From the NCBI GenBank assembly GCA_028712605.1, contig JAQTPV010000036.1, positions 1 through 7,055 of the forward strand: DNA of 7,055 bases. The letters are read 5' to 3'. The notes beneath the pieces were generated by a model. It saw only the letters and a list, made by a program, of their open reading frames with translations, ran no database searches and was not told the DNA's origin. The position numbers and the translations under genes are program-made. This DNA comes from Minisyncoccota bacterium. Lineage in GTDB: Bacteria > Patescibacteriota > Minisyncoccia > Minisyncoccales > CG1-02-41-26. This document shows, in pieces, positions 1 through 6,250 of this stretch (its first letter is position 1; each line of letters begins with the position of its first letter).

Positions 1-199
1 CGTGGATACTCAACAAATCAAAAACCCAGGCCATTTTAGCAAAATCCAAAACATCCTTAATCCTTTCTTTTTCATCCTTTTGGTAATTTAAAAAATCAGC
101 CTTTGCTCTTTGCCAGCCAGCCAAGTATTCATCTTTTAATTTACGACATTCTTCTAATTGTTTATCCATTTCTTTTTCTTGATTATTATTTTCAGTCAT
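1..199 (-). CDS. grpE: GrpE nucleotide exchange factor, N-terminal part (runs off left edge)
   Basis: GrpE is the cytoplasmic co-chaperone that releases ADP from DnaK. Only the first 66 codons are in the window; the frame is open to the left edge. The protein begins MTENNNQEKEMDKQ and continues through the typical GrpE start of the long dimer helix: EYLAGWQRAKADFLNYQKD (about residues 24-42), then KERIKDVLDFAK, where family members have the LAxxQRxxADFxNYxKR pattern. The first 20 residues are charged and low-complexity, as is usual. The ATG (197-199) lies inside the end of hrcA and overlaps it by 8 bases, so the two are probably translationally coupled. A GAGGG stretch about 12 bases upstream is too far away for a good ribosome-binding site. 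Shared transcription with hrcA places it under CIRCE control. dnaK and dnaJ may follow outside the window, but this cannot be seen. Confidence 0.9.
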   Translation of the reverse strand, partial: MTENNNQEKEMDKQLEECRKLKDEYLAGWQRAKADFLNYQKDEKERIKDVLDFAKMAWVFDLLSIH

Positions 200-908
200 A
201 TGAATTAAAGGCCCTCATTAAATTATTGATGAGCCTAATATTAGAGCTAAAATCCATTCTTCTGGGCCCTGTAACGCCAAAAAAGATTTGTTGTTCTTTC
301 TGGTTGCCCCAAAAACCCTGGCCAATAATAACACTAAAATTATTTTTTTTCAAAGGGCATTCTTGCCCAATAAAAACGTTAGCTTTTTCTTGGGATTGAG
401 GCAGCAGATTAGTTATCTGGTTAATTAATTCCTGTAAGCTGTTTGTAAAATCCCTTAAGCAGCTTATATCGTTAAATTCGGGCTCCCGTATTAACTTGGG
501 CCATCCTTCCTGCCAAAGGATGTCAAAATCCTTTAAGTAAACTATTCCTAGGTTTGCGGAATGTTTAGCTAAAATACGGGCAATCTCTTGCGAGAGCTTG
601 GCGATGTCATGAAATTCAGCTAAAAACTCGCTGAATTTCCTAGTCTGCACTGTTTGGTGGTCAGTTTGGGGTAAGTGGTCCACAAAGAATCTATATCCCC
701 TATCTGTCGGCACTCTGCCCCCTGAAATATACGGCTTTTCTAAAAAGCCGCCATTGGTTAATTCAGCCAGATCAAGGCGGATAGTGGCTGGCGAAACATC
801 AAAAAACCATTCGCTTTGGAGAAGCTCCGAGCTTACAGGCAAAGCGGTTTTAATGTATTCTTCCACCACTTTTTTTAGTATTTTGTGGCGCCTCTGGATA
901 ATATCCAT
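192..908 (-). CDS. hrcA: HrcA heat-shock transcriptional repressor (short form)
   Basis: HrcA is a dimeric winged-helix repressor that binds the CIRCE operator of chaperone genes and is kept active by folding help from GroEL. This protein has 238 residues, against about 340 in Bacillus-type HrcA. The N-terminal winged-helix domain (about 1-80) is well kept: RRHKILKKVVEEYI, PVSSELL, VSPATIRLDLAEL (recognition helix region), then GGRVPTDRGYRFFVD, matching the family SAGRxPTxxGYRxYVD. A GAF-like middle and dimerisation region follows. The C-terminal signature is present as VFIGQECPL (about 178-186) and FGVTGPRRMDF (about 210-220). The missing ~100 residues appear to come from the middle and insert domains, so this looks like a compact version and not a truncation. 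The start is fixed by the family N-terminus and an AGGAG only 3 bases upstream. It is first in an operon with grpE. The CIRCE at 934-960 implies autoregulation. Confidence 0.93.
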   Translation of the reverse strand: MDIIQRRHKILKKVVEEYIKTALPVSSELLQSEWFFDVSPATIRLDLAELTNGGFLEKPYISGGRVPTDRGYRFFVDHLPQTDHQTVQTRKFSEFLAEFHDIAKLSQEIARILAKHSANLGIVYLKDFDILWQEGWPKLIREPEFNDISCLRDFTNSLQELINQITNLLPQSQEKANVFIGQECPLKKNNFSVIIGQGFWGNQKEQQIFFGVTGPRRMDFSSNIRLINNLMRAFNSYD

Positions 909-916
909 ATTCTCCT

Positions 917-944
917 ATTATAACCAGAAAAAATTAGCAGTCAA
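917..944 (-). promoter_or_regulatory. Sigma-A-type promoter of hrcA-grpE
   Basis: On the minus strand the sequence reads TTGACT (939-944), a 16-base spacer, then TATAAT (917-922): five of six bases match the -35 consensus and all six match the -10. The expected start of transcription is about position 910, only 1-3 bases before the hrcA ATG at 906-908. The mRNA from this promoter would be leaderless or nearly so, and the AGGAG at 912-916 would lie upstream of the transcript. The -35 box falls inside the CIRCE element, so repressor binding should block RNA polymerase. The assignment rests on consensus match only. Confidence 0.82.
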
Positions 945-960
945 GCATGAAGATTGCTAA
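934..960. promoter_or_regulatory. CIRCE operator (HrcA binding site)
   Basis: The inverted repeat TTAGCAGTC (934-942), a 9-base spacer (943-951) and GATTGCTAA (952-960) match the CIRCE consensus TTAGCACTC-N9-GAGTGCTAA at 16 of 18 arm positions with the exact canonical spacing. The two arms are complementary at 8 of 9 positions. It lies 26 bases upstream of the hrcA start codon and overlaps the -35 box of its promoter, the expected place for a repressor site. With hrcA as the adjacent gene, this is strong evidence of an autoregulated heat-shock operon. It is 24 bases or more from the putative corA promoter elements, so an effect on corA is possible but not indicated. Confidence 0.92.
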
Positions 961-983
961 TTCAAAATTGAGAGTTATACACT

Positions 984-1012
984 TTGCATTATTCATTTTC
1001 TGCTGTTAAAAT
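984..1012 (+). promoter_or_regulatory. Possible corA promoter
   Basis: TTGCAT (984-989), a 17-base spacer and TAAAAT (1007-1012) form a moderate sigma-A-like promoter. The -10 matches at five of six bases and the -35 at about three. Transcription would start near 1019 and give a leader of about 7 bases before the corA ATG at 1026. No Shine-Dalgarno sequence is visible there, which fits a near-leaderless mRNA. In AT-rich DNA such matches arise often by chance, so this is tentative. Confidence 0.35.
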
Positions 1013-1025
1013 AACTTAATTTGAT

Positions 1026-1937
1026 ATGTATAAGATTCAATTCCCTAACTTTTTATGGATTGATTTGAAAAACCCGCAGCCAGAAGATGCTGGTTGGCTA
1101 AGCGGGCGTTTTAAGCTTCACCCCCTTGTTTTGAAAGAGCTTTTGCCGCCCTTAGATCATCCTAAACTTGAAAACTTTGGCGAATACCTTTCCCTGGTGA
1201 TTTTTTATCCTTTTTTTGATAAAAAGAATTACTGTACCTTGCCTTTAGAGCTGGATATTATTGTGGGTCGCGACTTCATTGTTACCAGTCATTATCAGGA
1301 TATGGTACCCTTGAAGGCTATTTTCGACCGATGTAATTTATACGAAGAAAATAGGCAGGCCTATGCTAAAAATGGCCCCGGTGAAGTTCTTTACAGGGTA
1401 TTACGAGAAATAATGCTAGCCTGTTTTCCTAAGCTGAACCACATCAAAAAAAATATAGAGAGTATTGAAGAGTTAATTTACCAAGGTTCATACCAAAAAG
1501 CAGTAAGCCAGATTTCTTTAGTCAGAAGAGACATTATTGGTTTTCAGAAGATTATGGAGCCTCAATATTTGGTGTTTAAAAATTTAGCTAAAGAGTCCGA
1601 ACTCTTTTTCAGTAAAGAACTACTCCCCTATTTTCACAGCCTTTTAATCCTCTATGATCAAGTTAAGAACATTTTAGAGATGAATGATCGCACACTGTCC
1701 TCTTTAGATTCAACCAACCAGTCGCTTTTGTCTACTAGAACTAATGAAATAATGAAGGTTCTAACTATTTTGTCAGTTATTGTTTATCCTTTTACCTTGA
1801 TTTCTGATATTTTAAGTATGAATGGTCAGTACTTGCGTTGGTCAGCCCCGCCGGAAACCTTTTGGCCTATTTTTATTGCTATGGTTTCGGGCGCCGTTTT
1901 AATCTTTTCCGTTTTTAAACACAAAAAGTGGATTTGA
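1026..1937 (+). CDS. corA: CorA-family divalent cation transporter with SMN in place of GMN
   Basis: CorA proteins are homopentameric inner-membrane channels for Mg2+ (sometimes Co2+ or Ni2+). The 303-residue length and layout fit: a cytoplasmic alpha/beta N-terminal domain (about 1-120, with DHPKLENFGEYLSLVIF and DFIVTSH, as in the family), a long helical stalk (about 120-240), then two C-terminal membrane segments (about 243-262 and 279-297) and a basic tail KHKKWI. The family signature GMN after the first membrane helix, which forms the pore selectivity filter, reads SMN here (residues 264-266, in DILSMNGQYLRW). The loop that follows differs from the usual acidic MPEL loop. Transport or ion choice may therefore be altered; this is inference. 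It stands alone, divergent from hrcA and convergent with ftsQ. No Shine-Dalgarno is visible. The start was chosen as the first ATG giving a normal N-terminus. Confidence 0.88.
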   Translation: MYKIQFPNFLWIDLKNPQPEDAGWLSGRFKLHPLVLKELLPPLDHPKLENFGEYLSLVIFYPFFDKKNYCTLPLELDIIVGRDFIVTSHYQDMVPLKAIFDRCNLYEENRQAYAKNGPGEVLYRVLREIMLACFPKLNHIKKNIESIEELIYQGSYQKAVSQISLVRRDIIGFQKIMEPQYLVFKNLAKESELFFSKELLPYFHSLLILYDQVKNILEMNDRTLSSLDSTNQSLLSTRTNEIMKVLTILSVIVYPFTLISDILSMNGQYLRWSAPPETFWPIFIAMVSGAVLIFSVFKHKKWI

Positions 1938-1971
1938 GTCTACTGCCTAGCACTTTCGCTTTAATAAAGAC

Positions 1972-1991
1972 AACCCTCGGAAGGGTTTTTT
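1972..1991 (+). terminator. Rho-independent terminator after corA
   Basis: Stem AACCCT (1972-1977), loop CGGA (1978-1981), stem AGGGTT (1982-1987), with a run of six T (1986-1991) that shares two bases with the stem. It lies 34 bases after the corA stop, in the 64-base gap between convergent corA and ftsQ. On the minus strand the hairpin is followed by a weaker T-rich stretch (GTCTTTATT), so it may also end the ftsQ transcript. The stem is short, so strength is moderate. Confidence 0.75.
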
Positions 1992-2001
1992 AGTTCCGCA
2001 A

Positions 2002-2814
2002 TTATTTATAGTAAACCTTGGTGAACCTTAAATCTATGTACTGGAGCCCTTGTCTTTTATTAATTGGGAGTTCTTGGTCAAGCAAAGCCTTAAGTTTCAT
2101 TAGGGAAATATCCAGATTGCTGTCTAAATCAAAATATATCTCCCAGCCCTCCTTGGTATCAGCCACTAAAAAACTAGTATCGTCAGCAATAAAGCTTTCA
2201 AGAGGTATCTGCAGGTCCTCTTTAAGGTTTTGGTTTATTCTGATAACCTGCCTGATGTCTTCAGCTGAATAAACTTTTTTTCCTAAGTCATCACTTGAAT
2301 TGTTGATTTTGGAAATAATTAGCGGCAGCTCGGTGCCGTATTGTTCTTTGGTAGCCGTTTGAAATATAATGCCTTCGTCATCAACCAAAGAGCATTTTTC
2401 TTGAGTTTCATCGCACCATAAGGCAACGGGTGTCCTTGGCTCTATAATGGCCTCAAGCGACATTTTCGGTAATTGTATTTTGAGGCTTGCCGTTCTAATT
2501 TGCGGGTATTTATCCAATATTTCTTGGACGATTGCTCCTTGAGCTATCAAGGGCCATGAGTCTCGGGGTAAAAACGACCAATGATCCTCCGCTAGATGTG
2601 CTTTAATAATATCAATTAAATCCTGATCGGCAATTTGGGTTTTGTTGCTGATACCAATATTTTTGATTTTGAAGACGCCTGAAAAACCGAAAAGATAAAT
2701 CAATCCTCCTAGTATGATCAGAAAAATAAACAAAAACAGCAAGAGCTTAATCTTTCCTCGTGATTTTTTCTTGCGTAGCGATTTTCTAGTTATTTCTTTG
2801 GGCAATTTCTGCAT
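2002..2814 (-). CDS. ftsQ: Cell division protein FtsQ/DivIB
   Basis: FtsQ is a single-pass membrane protein that links FtsB and FtsL to the division-site wall synthases. The 270-residue protein has the standard order: a very basic cytoplasmic N-terminus (KSLRKKKSRGKIK, about 11-23), one membrane helix (about 23-43), a POTRA domain beginning FKIKNIGISNKTQI (about 48-61) and ending near KIQLPKMSLEAIIEPRTPVALW, then the beta domain. The beta domain contains the FtsQ-like SLVDDEGIIF (about 142-151) and ends YIDLRFTKVYYK, as usual for the family. Cys134 and Cys141 in WCDETQEKC face the extracytoplasmic side and could form a disulfide (inference). It is the last gene of the four-gene wall operon, 10 bases after ddl, with no clear ribosome-binding site. 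The usual partners ftsA and ftsZ do not follow; the next gene is convergent corA. Confidence 0.9.
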   Translation of the reverse strand: MQKLPKEITRKSLRKKKSRGKIKLLLFLFIFLIILGGLIYLFGFSGVFKIKNIGISNKTQIADQDLIDIIKAHLAEDHWSFLPRDSWPLIAQGAIVQEILDKYPQIRTASLKIQLPKMSLEAIIEPRTPVALWCDETQEKCSLVDDEGIIFQTATKEQYGTELPLIISKINNSSDDLGKKVYSAEDIRQVIRINQNLKEDLQIPLESFIADDTSFLVADTKEGWEIYFDLDSNLDISLMKLKALLDQELPINKRQGLQYIDLRFTKVYYK

Positions 2815-2824
2815 AATTACTGGG

Positions 2825-4015
2825 CTACGACTTTTTGAATTTTAGTTTTTTAGAGTTAATACTGTTTAAAACGCTGGACTGGAAACTATAGTTGAAATTT
2901 TGTTTTTGGCTATGTCTTTCTCCGGCGAAGCTCACCAGCTTTTTCAATAATTCAGGAAACTCCATTCCGCTTTCTTTCCAAAGGTGGTGATATAAAGTAC
3001 CTGGCAAAGGATTAACTTCATTGGCAAAGAATTCATTATTGGCTTTGTTCAGCAAGAAGTCCACTCTGGCAATACCTGAACACCCTAAGGCTTTGTAAAC
3101 TTCTTTAGCCGCTTCTTGGATTTTATTAGTCAGATTTTGATTGATTCTAGCTGGTATAATTACGCTGCTTTGGGATTTGCCAAACTGTCCCCCGCCTTCT
3201 TTTAAGTATTTCTCTTCAAAATCAAATAAGTCTGCTTTAAAAACCGATTCTTGTAAAAGTGAGGCTTGTAACTTTTCGTTTCCAATAATACAACAAGTAA
3301 CATCCATTAAATTAGCAACCTCCTCTTCTATCAAAACTTTATTATCGTAGTAGAAAGCCACCTCTATTTTATTCTCTAATTCTTTAATGTCCTTATCTTT
3401 AACCTTGGCAATGCCAATGGAGGAACCAAGATGCACTGGTTTTACGAAAACGGGCCAGCTTAACTCCCCCTTGATTTTGTTCAAAATAGCTTCCTTATTC
3501 TCCTCCCACTCTTTTTTATAGAAGTAAATAAATTTAGTGGTTGGTATGTTATGTATTTGGCACATTTGTTTAGTTAGGGCCTTGTCCATAGCGATGGCTG
3601 AAGAAGTCACATCGCAACCAACGTAGGGTACGTTTAGCATTTCAAACAAGCCTTGGATTGTCCCATCCTCGCCAAAAGCGCCATGAAAAGCTGGAAAAGC
3701 CAAGTCAATAATAATAGTTTTACCGCTCAAGCCCTTCTTTTTGAAAACAATTTTACCAATGGAATTCTCCAGATCTAAATAATATTGCTTGTAGGCGTTT
3801 TCTTTCCCGATTTCTCTTTGAGGATCTGTAAAGTTTTCTAATTTGCCTAATTCTTCGTTAATCAGCCAATAGCCTTCGCGGTTAATGTAAACAGGCACCA
3901 CGCTTAATGCAAGGCCCTTTAACCCAGATATTATTAATTGAGCCGTGATAATGGATATATCATGTTCAGTGCTCCTTGAGCCAAAAAAGACCCCTATTGT
4001 TTTATTGTGTTCCAT
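2825..4015 (-). CDS. ddl: D-alanine--D-alanine ligase (ATP-grasp)
   Basis: Ddl is the cytoplasmic enzyme that joins two D-alanines using ATP, giving the dipeptide that MurF adds to the wall precursor. Family landmarks appear in order: GVFFGSRSTEHDISI (about 8-22, with the substrate-binding Glu of EHD), FHGAFGEDGTIQG (about 110-122), YVGCDVTSSAIAMDK (131-145), FVKPVHLGSSIG (190-201, ATP-binding), the omega-loop piece FDFEEKY (264-270), ARVDF (316-320) and NEVNPLPGT (332-340), the Mg2+-binding end. EEKY keeps the tyrosine that favours D-Ala over D-lactate as second substrate, so a vancomycin-resistance-type ligase is unlikely. LPGTLYHHLW differs from the common PGFTxxS form. At 396 residues it is longer than the usual 300-370, partly from a basic tail of about 30 residues. 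It lies 18 bases after murF and 10 before ftsQ. Confidence 0.93.
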   Translation of the reverse strand: MEHNKTIGVFFGSRSTEHDISIITAQLIISGLKGLALSVVPVYINREGYWLINEELGKLENFTDPQREIGKENAYKQYYLDLENSIGKIVFKKKGLSGKTIIIDLAFPAFHGAFGEDGTIQGLFEMLNVPYVGCDVTSSAIAMDKALTKQMCQIHNIPTTKFIYFYKKEWEENKEAILNKIKGELSWPVFVKPVHLGSSIGIAKVKDKDIKELENKIEVAFYYDNKVLIEEEVANLMDVTCCIIGNEKLQASLLQESVFKADLFDFEEKYLKEGGGQFGKSQSSVIIPARINQNLTNKIQEAAKEVYKALGCSGIARVDFLLNKANNEFFANEVNPLPGTLYHHLWKESGMEFPELLKKLVSFAGERHSQKQNFNYSFQSSVLNSINSKKLKFKKS

Positions 4016-4033
4016 ATTTTGTTAATGGGTTAT

Positions 4034-5449
4034 TTACAAATATTGGTCGCCCCAATCGTTTTGAAATAGGATAACATCATTGGGCTTTAAAATGTTACCC
4101 AGTTTATTGTGGGCCTCTTGGGCAGTATTAAACCAAACAATTTTAGACTCGTCAAACCCTCCATCCACTAAGCCCTTAGCGATATGGGGAGTAACACTAT
4201 TTTTGATGAGGATAACCAAATTAGCCACCCCAGCTAATTCTCGGCCGATTATTTTATGTATTTCTTTCATCTTAGGCCCAGTTTCAACTAAGCCGGGGGT
4301 TAAAAATATTTTTCGCCTGTGCTGGAAGCGGCTAAGGAGACCAATAGCTTCATGAGCCCCTTTTGGGTTGCCATTGTAGCTGTCGTCAATTACTAATATG
4401 CCACCCTGGCTTTTGACGGGCTGCAATCTATGTTCAATAGGTTCAATTTTGTTAATCCCTTTTCTGATTTCTTCTGGCGATAAGCCAAGCGATTGAGCTA
4501 CAGTAACTGATGCTATTATATCACCTAAAATATATTCGCCCAAAATACGGGTTCTCATCTCACCTAATCCCTCAATGGTAAATGACCAAAAAAGCCCTTC
4601 AACGTCAAAGCGCCTTTCTTTGATTTGAAGGTTAGCTAAAGGATTGTTGAGATAACTGTAAAAAGACACATTTTTGTTGTTGACGTATTTTTGATAATTT
4701 TCTCTGATGTGTTGGTCGTCTGCACTTAATATCAGTAAAGCATCCTCTTTGGAGCCCTCAACTATTTCAAATATGGTGGCGATAGAATTTTCTATATTTT
4801 TCAATCTTTCTAAGTGAGCCTCGTTAATGCCACATAAAATGGCTATATCTGGTGGGGTAATTGAGCAAAGGTTCTTAATGTCTCCCCGATAGTGTTCCCC
4901 CATTTCAATTATTAAGACCTCGGGCTTTTCTTGGCAGCTTTTGATTAGCCACTGCGCTATGCCTACTGGGGTGTTAACACTTTTGGGTGTGGCTTGCGCC
5001 TTGAGCTTGGCTGACAAAATTGAAGTCAAAACATTTTTCATTGTGGTTTTGCCATAGCTGCCGGCAATTCCAATGATTTTAACGTTGCTAGATTTAACGA
5101 TGTTTTTGGCCTTGGAAATAATAACCCGCTTAACCAGAAACTCTAGGGGCCGCAGTAGGATTAAAGAAAAAGTATACAAAATTGGTAAGACTAAAGGGCC
5201 AACCACTAACCAGGCCAGGGCGAAGTAGACGCCAGACTCAAGTGCCAATAAAACAAAGGCCAGTCCATAAACCAAAAGAGTCAAAGCAAAAATCAGCCTG
5301 GCTTTTAACGTCCAAACTAAAACATTTCGTAGGGGCTGCTTGGGCATAAAATATCCTTTTTTAAGCAAAAGCCGCCAGTATCTTGGAATTTCATATTCTT
5401 CCAGCTGAAGCAAATATAGTTGATACTTGATTATTGATATTATCCCCAT
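4034..5449 (-). CDS. murF: MurF-like Mur ligase with membrane N-terminus
   Basis: MurF is the ligase that adds D-Ala-D-Ala to UDP-MurNAc-tripeptide. Mur-ligase central-domain motifs are clear: P-loop GSYGKTTMKN (130-139), VNTPVGIAQWL (158-168), IIEMG (180-184), INEAHLE (208-214). C-terminal domain motifs follow: EHRLQPV (339-345), DDSYNGNP (355-362) and TPGLVETG (384-391). It ends FQNDWGDQYL. The first ~115 residues are not the usual MurF substrate-binding domain. They start basic/aromatic (YLLQLEEYEIPRYWRLL) and then give two or three hydrophobic segments (about 50-70, 73-98), so the enzyme is probably anchored to the membrane. The lysine expected to be carbamylated, near IATIFEIVEG (223-232), appears to be Ile226 (codon ATA). 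It starts 2 bases after the hydrolase stop and is followed by ddl, which makes its substrate. That context favours MurF over other Mur ligases. The start is the first ATG after the upstream stop. Confidence 0.85.
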   Translation of the reverse strand: MGIISIIKYQLYLLQLEEYEIPRYWRLLLKKGYFMPKQPLRNVLVWTLKARLIFALTLLVYGLAFVLLALESGVYFALAWLVVGPLVLPILYTFSLILLRPLEFLVKRVIISKAKNIVKSSNVKIIGIAGSYGKTTMKNVLTSILSAKLKAQATPKSVNTPVGIAQWLIKSCQEKPEVLIIEMGEHYRGDIKNLCSITPPDIAILCGINEAHLERLKNIENSIATIFEIVEGSKEDALLILSADDQHIRENYQKYVNNKNVSFYSYLNNPLANLQIKERRFDVEGLFWSFTIEGLGEMRTRILGEYILGDIIASVTVAQSLGLSPEEIRKGINKIEPIEHRLQPVKSQGGILVIDDSYNGNPKGAHEAIGLLSRFQHRRKIFLTPGLVETGPKMKEIHKIIGRELAGVANLVILIKNSVTPHIAKGLVDGGFDESKIVWFNTAQEAHNKLGNILKPNDVILFQNDWGDQYL

Positions 5450-5451
5450 AA

Positions 5452-6207
5452 TTACTTGATAAACCTTATCAACTCATCGCAGAATTCCTTTGGTTTGTCT
5501 AAGAAGCAAGAATGGCCAGCATTTTCAAAAACCACCAATTGAGAGTTTTTAATTTTTGCTTTCATTATCTTAGCGTCTCCGAGAGGCGTTGTTTTGTCAT
5601 TTTCTCCCCAAATAATTAAGGTTGGCTGGCTAACTTTAGGGAGATAACCGCTTAAATCCTCATTGATAACTTTTAAAAATGTTTCTTTTAGATTGGGGGT
5701 GGCCGTATAATCTTCAGCACCGATTTTTTGATATATCTTTTCTCTCAATCCCTTCATGAATTTTGGTCTAAATAAGGGCTTAACCATTTTAGCTAAAAAT
5801 TTCAATCCCCCACTCTTTTTATTAGTCATTAAACCAGCGCTGTCAACTAAAATGAGTTTTTCCACTAATTCTGGTTTTTGAGCTGCCAATTTTGTGGCAA
5901 TCCTGCCGCCAAAGGAATGGCCGATTAAAATCACTTTTCCTAAGTCCAGCTTTTCAATGAAACCGGAAATTAGATTGGTATAGTCTTGAACATGAAAAGG
6001 CGTTTTTGGCAAGGTGGACCCGCCAAACCCTGGTAAGTCTAGTAGATATATAGCAAAATCCCTGGATTCACTTAGTCTTGCCGCTACGTCTCTCCAGACA
6101 AGTCCTTGGGCCCTCCACCCATGCAAAAACACCAGCGGCTGTCCTCTGCCCTCGTTAAAGGCATAATAGTTTATTAATTGGTTGTTTATAATGATACTGT
6201 TTTTCAT
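5452..6207 (-). CDS. Alpha/beta hydrolase of unknown substrate
   Basis: This 251-residue protein is a complete alpha/beta-hydrolase fold enzyme. Visible are the oxyanion-hole motif FLHGW (27-31), DLPGFGGS (57-64), the nucleophile elbow GHSFGG (96-101, Ser98), the acid in WGENDKTTP (200-208, Asp204) and the catalytic histidine in NAGHSCF (229-235, His232). A cap region with many Lys/Phe (about 128-170) lies between the core strands. There is no signal peptide, so it is predicted cytoplasmic. The substrate cannot be told from the sequence: esterase, lipase-like or C-C hydrolase roles are all possible. It is the first gene of the operon with murF, ddl and ftsQ, only 2 bases before murF, which suggests co-expression with cell-wall synthesis but does not prove a wall-related reaction. 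No ribosome-binding site is evident upstream of the ATG. Confidence 0.92.
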   Translation of the reverse strand: MKNSIIINNQLINYYAFNEGRGQPLVFLHGWRAQGLVWRDVAARLSESRDFAIYLLDLPGFGGSTLPKTPFHVQDYTNLISGFIEKLDLGKVILIGHSFGGRIATKLAAQKPELVEKLILVDSAGLMTNKKSGGLKFLAKMVKPLFRPKFMKGLREKIYQKIGAEDYTATPNLKETFLKVINEDLSGYLPKVSQPTLIIWGENDKTTPLGDAKIMKAKIKNSQLVVFENAGHSCFLDKPKEFCDELIRFIK

Positions 6208-6215
6208 GTTATAGT
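6207..6215 (+). promoter_or_regulatory. Possible extended -10 promoter for the 105-residue gene
   Basis: TG (6207-6208), one base, then TATAGT (6210-6215) make an extended -10 element with five of six -10 bases matching. No good -35 is seen 16-18 bases upstream, which is acceptable for an extended -10. The start would be near 6222, giving a leader of about 29 bases that contains the strong ribosome-binding site. The TG overlaps the start codon of the divergent hydrolase gene. Confidence 0.45.
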
Positions 6216-6236
6216 GGTTTTAGTTTAAAGATGGCT

Positions 6237-6244
6237 AGGGAGGA
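6237..6244 (+). promoter_or_regulatory. Strong Shine-Dalgarno site of the 105-residue gene
   Basis: AGGGAGGA, with a GGAGG core at 6239-6243, lies 7 bases before the ATG at 6251. It is the best ribosome-binding site in the window and settles the start codon. It also supports this short unknown frame as a real, well-translated gene, while corA and the wall genes have none. Confidence 0.85.
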
Positions 6245-6250
6245 ATTAAA

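Noticed and set aside
192..194. Possible UGA-to-glycine recoding, as in Gracilibacteria and Absconditabacteria
   Set aside because: TGA ends hrcA, corA and the 105-residue gene at places where the proteins are complete by family, and no gene needs read-through.
103..399. Plus-strand open frame antisense to grpE and hrcA
   Set aside because: It lies opposite two recognised genes, and its hydrophobic, low-complexity translation is what antisense of AT-rich coding DNA gives.
2825..4015. VanA/VanB-type D-Ala-D-Lac ligase
   Set aside because: The omega-loop EEKY keeps the D-Ala-type tyrosine, the overall motifs fit Ddl, and no vanH, vanX or regulator genes are nearby.
4034..5449. MurT-type ligase (lipid II amidation) instead of MurF
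   Set aside because: No GatD partner is adjacent, there is no Cys4 zinc ribbon in the middle domain, and ddl is the next gene; MurF fits the context better, although the C-terminal end shares some resemblance.
6208..6213. TATAAC on the minus strand directly before the hydrolase ATG, as a -10 box
   Set aside because: Transcription would start inside the coding sequence, after the start codon that the hydrolase N-terminus supports.
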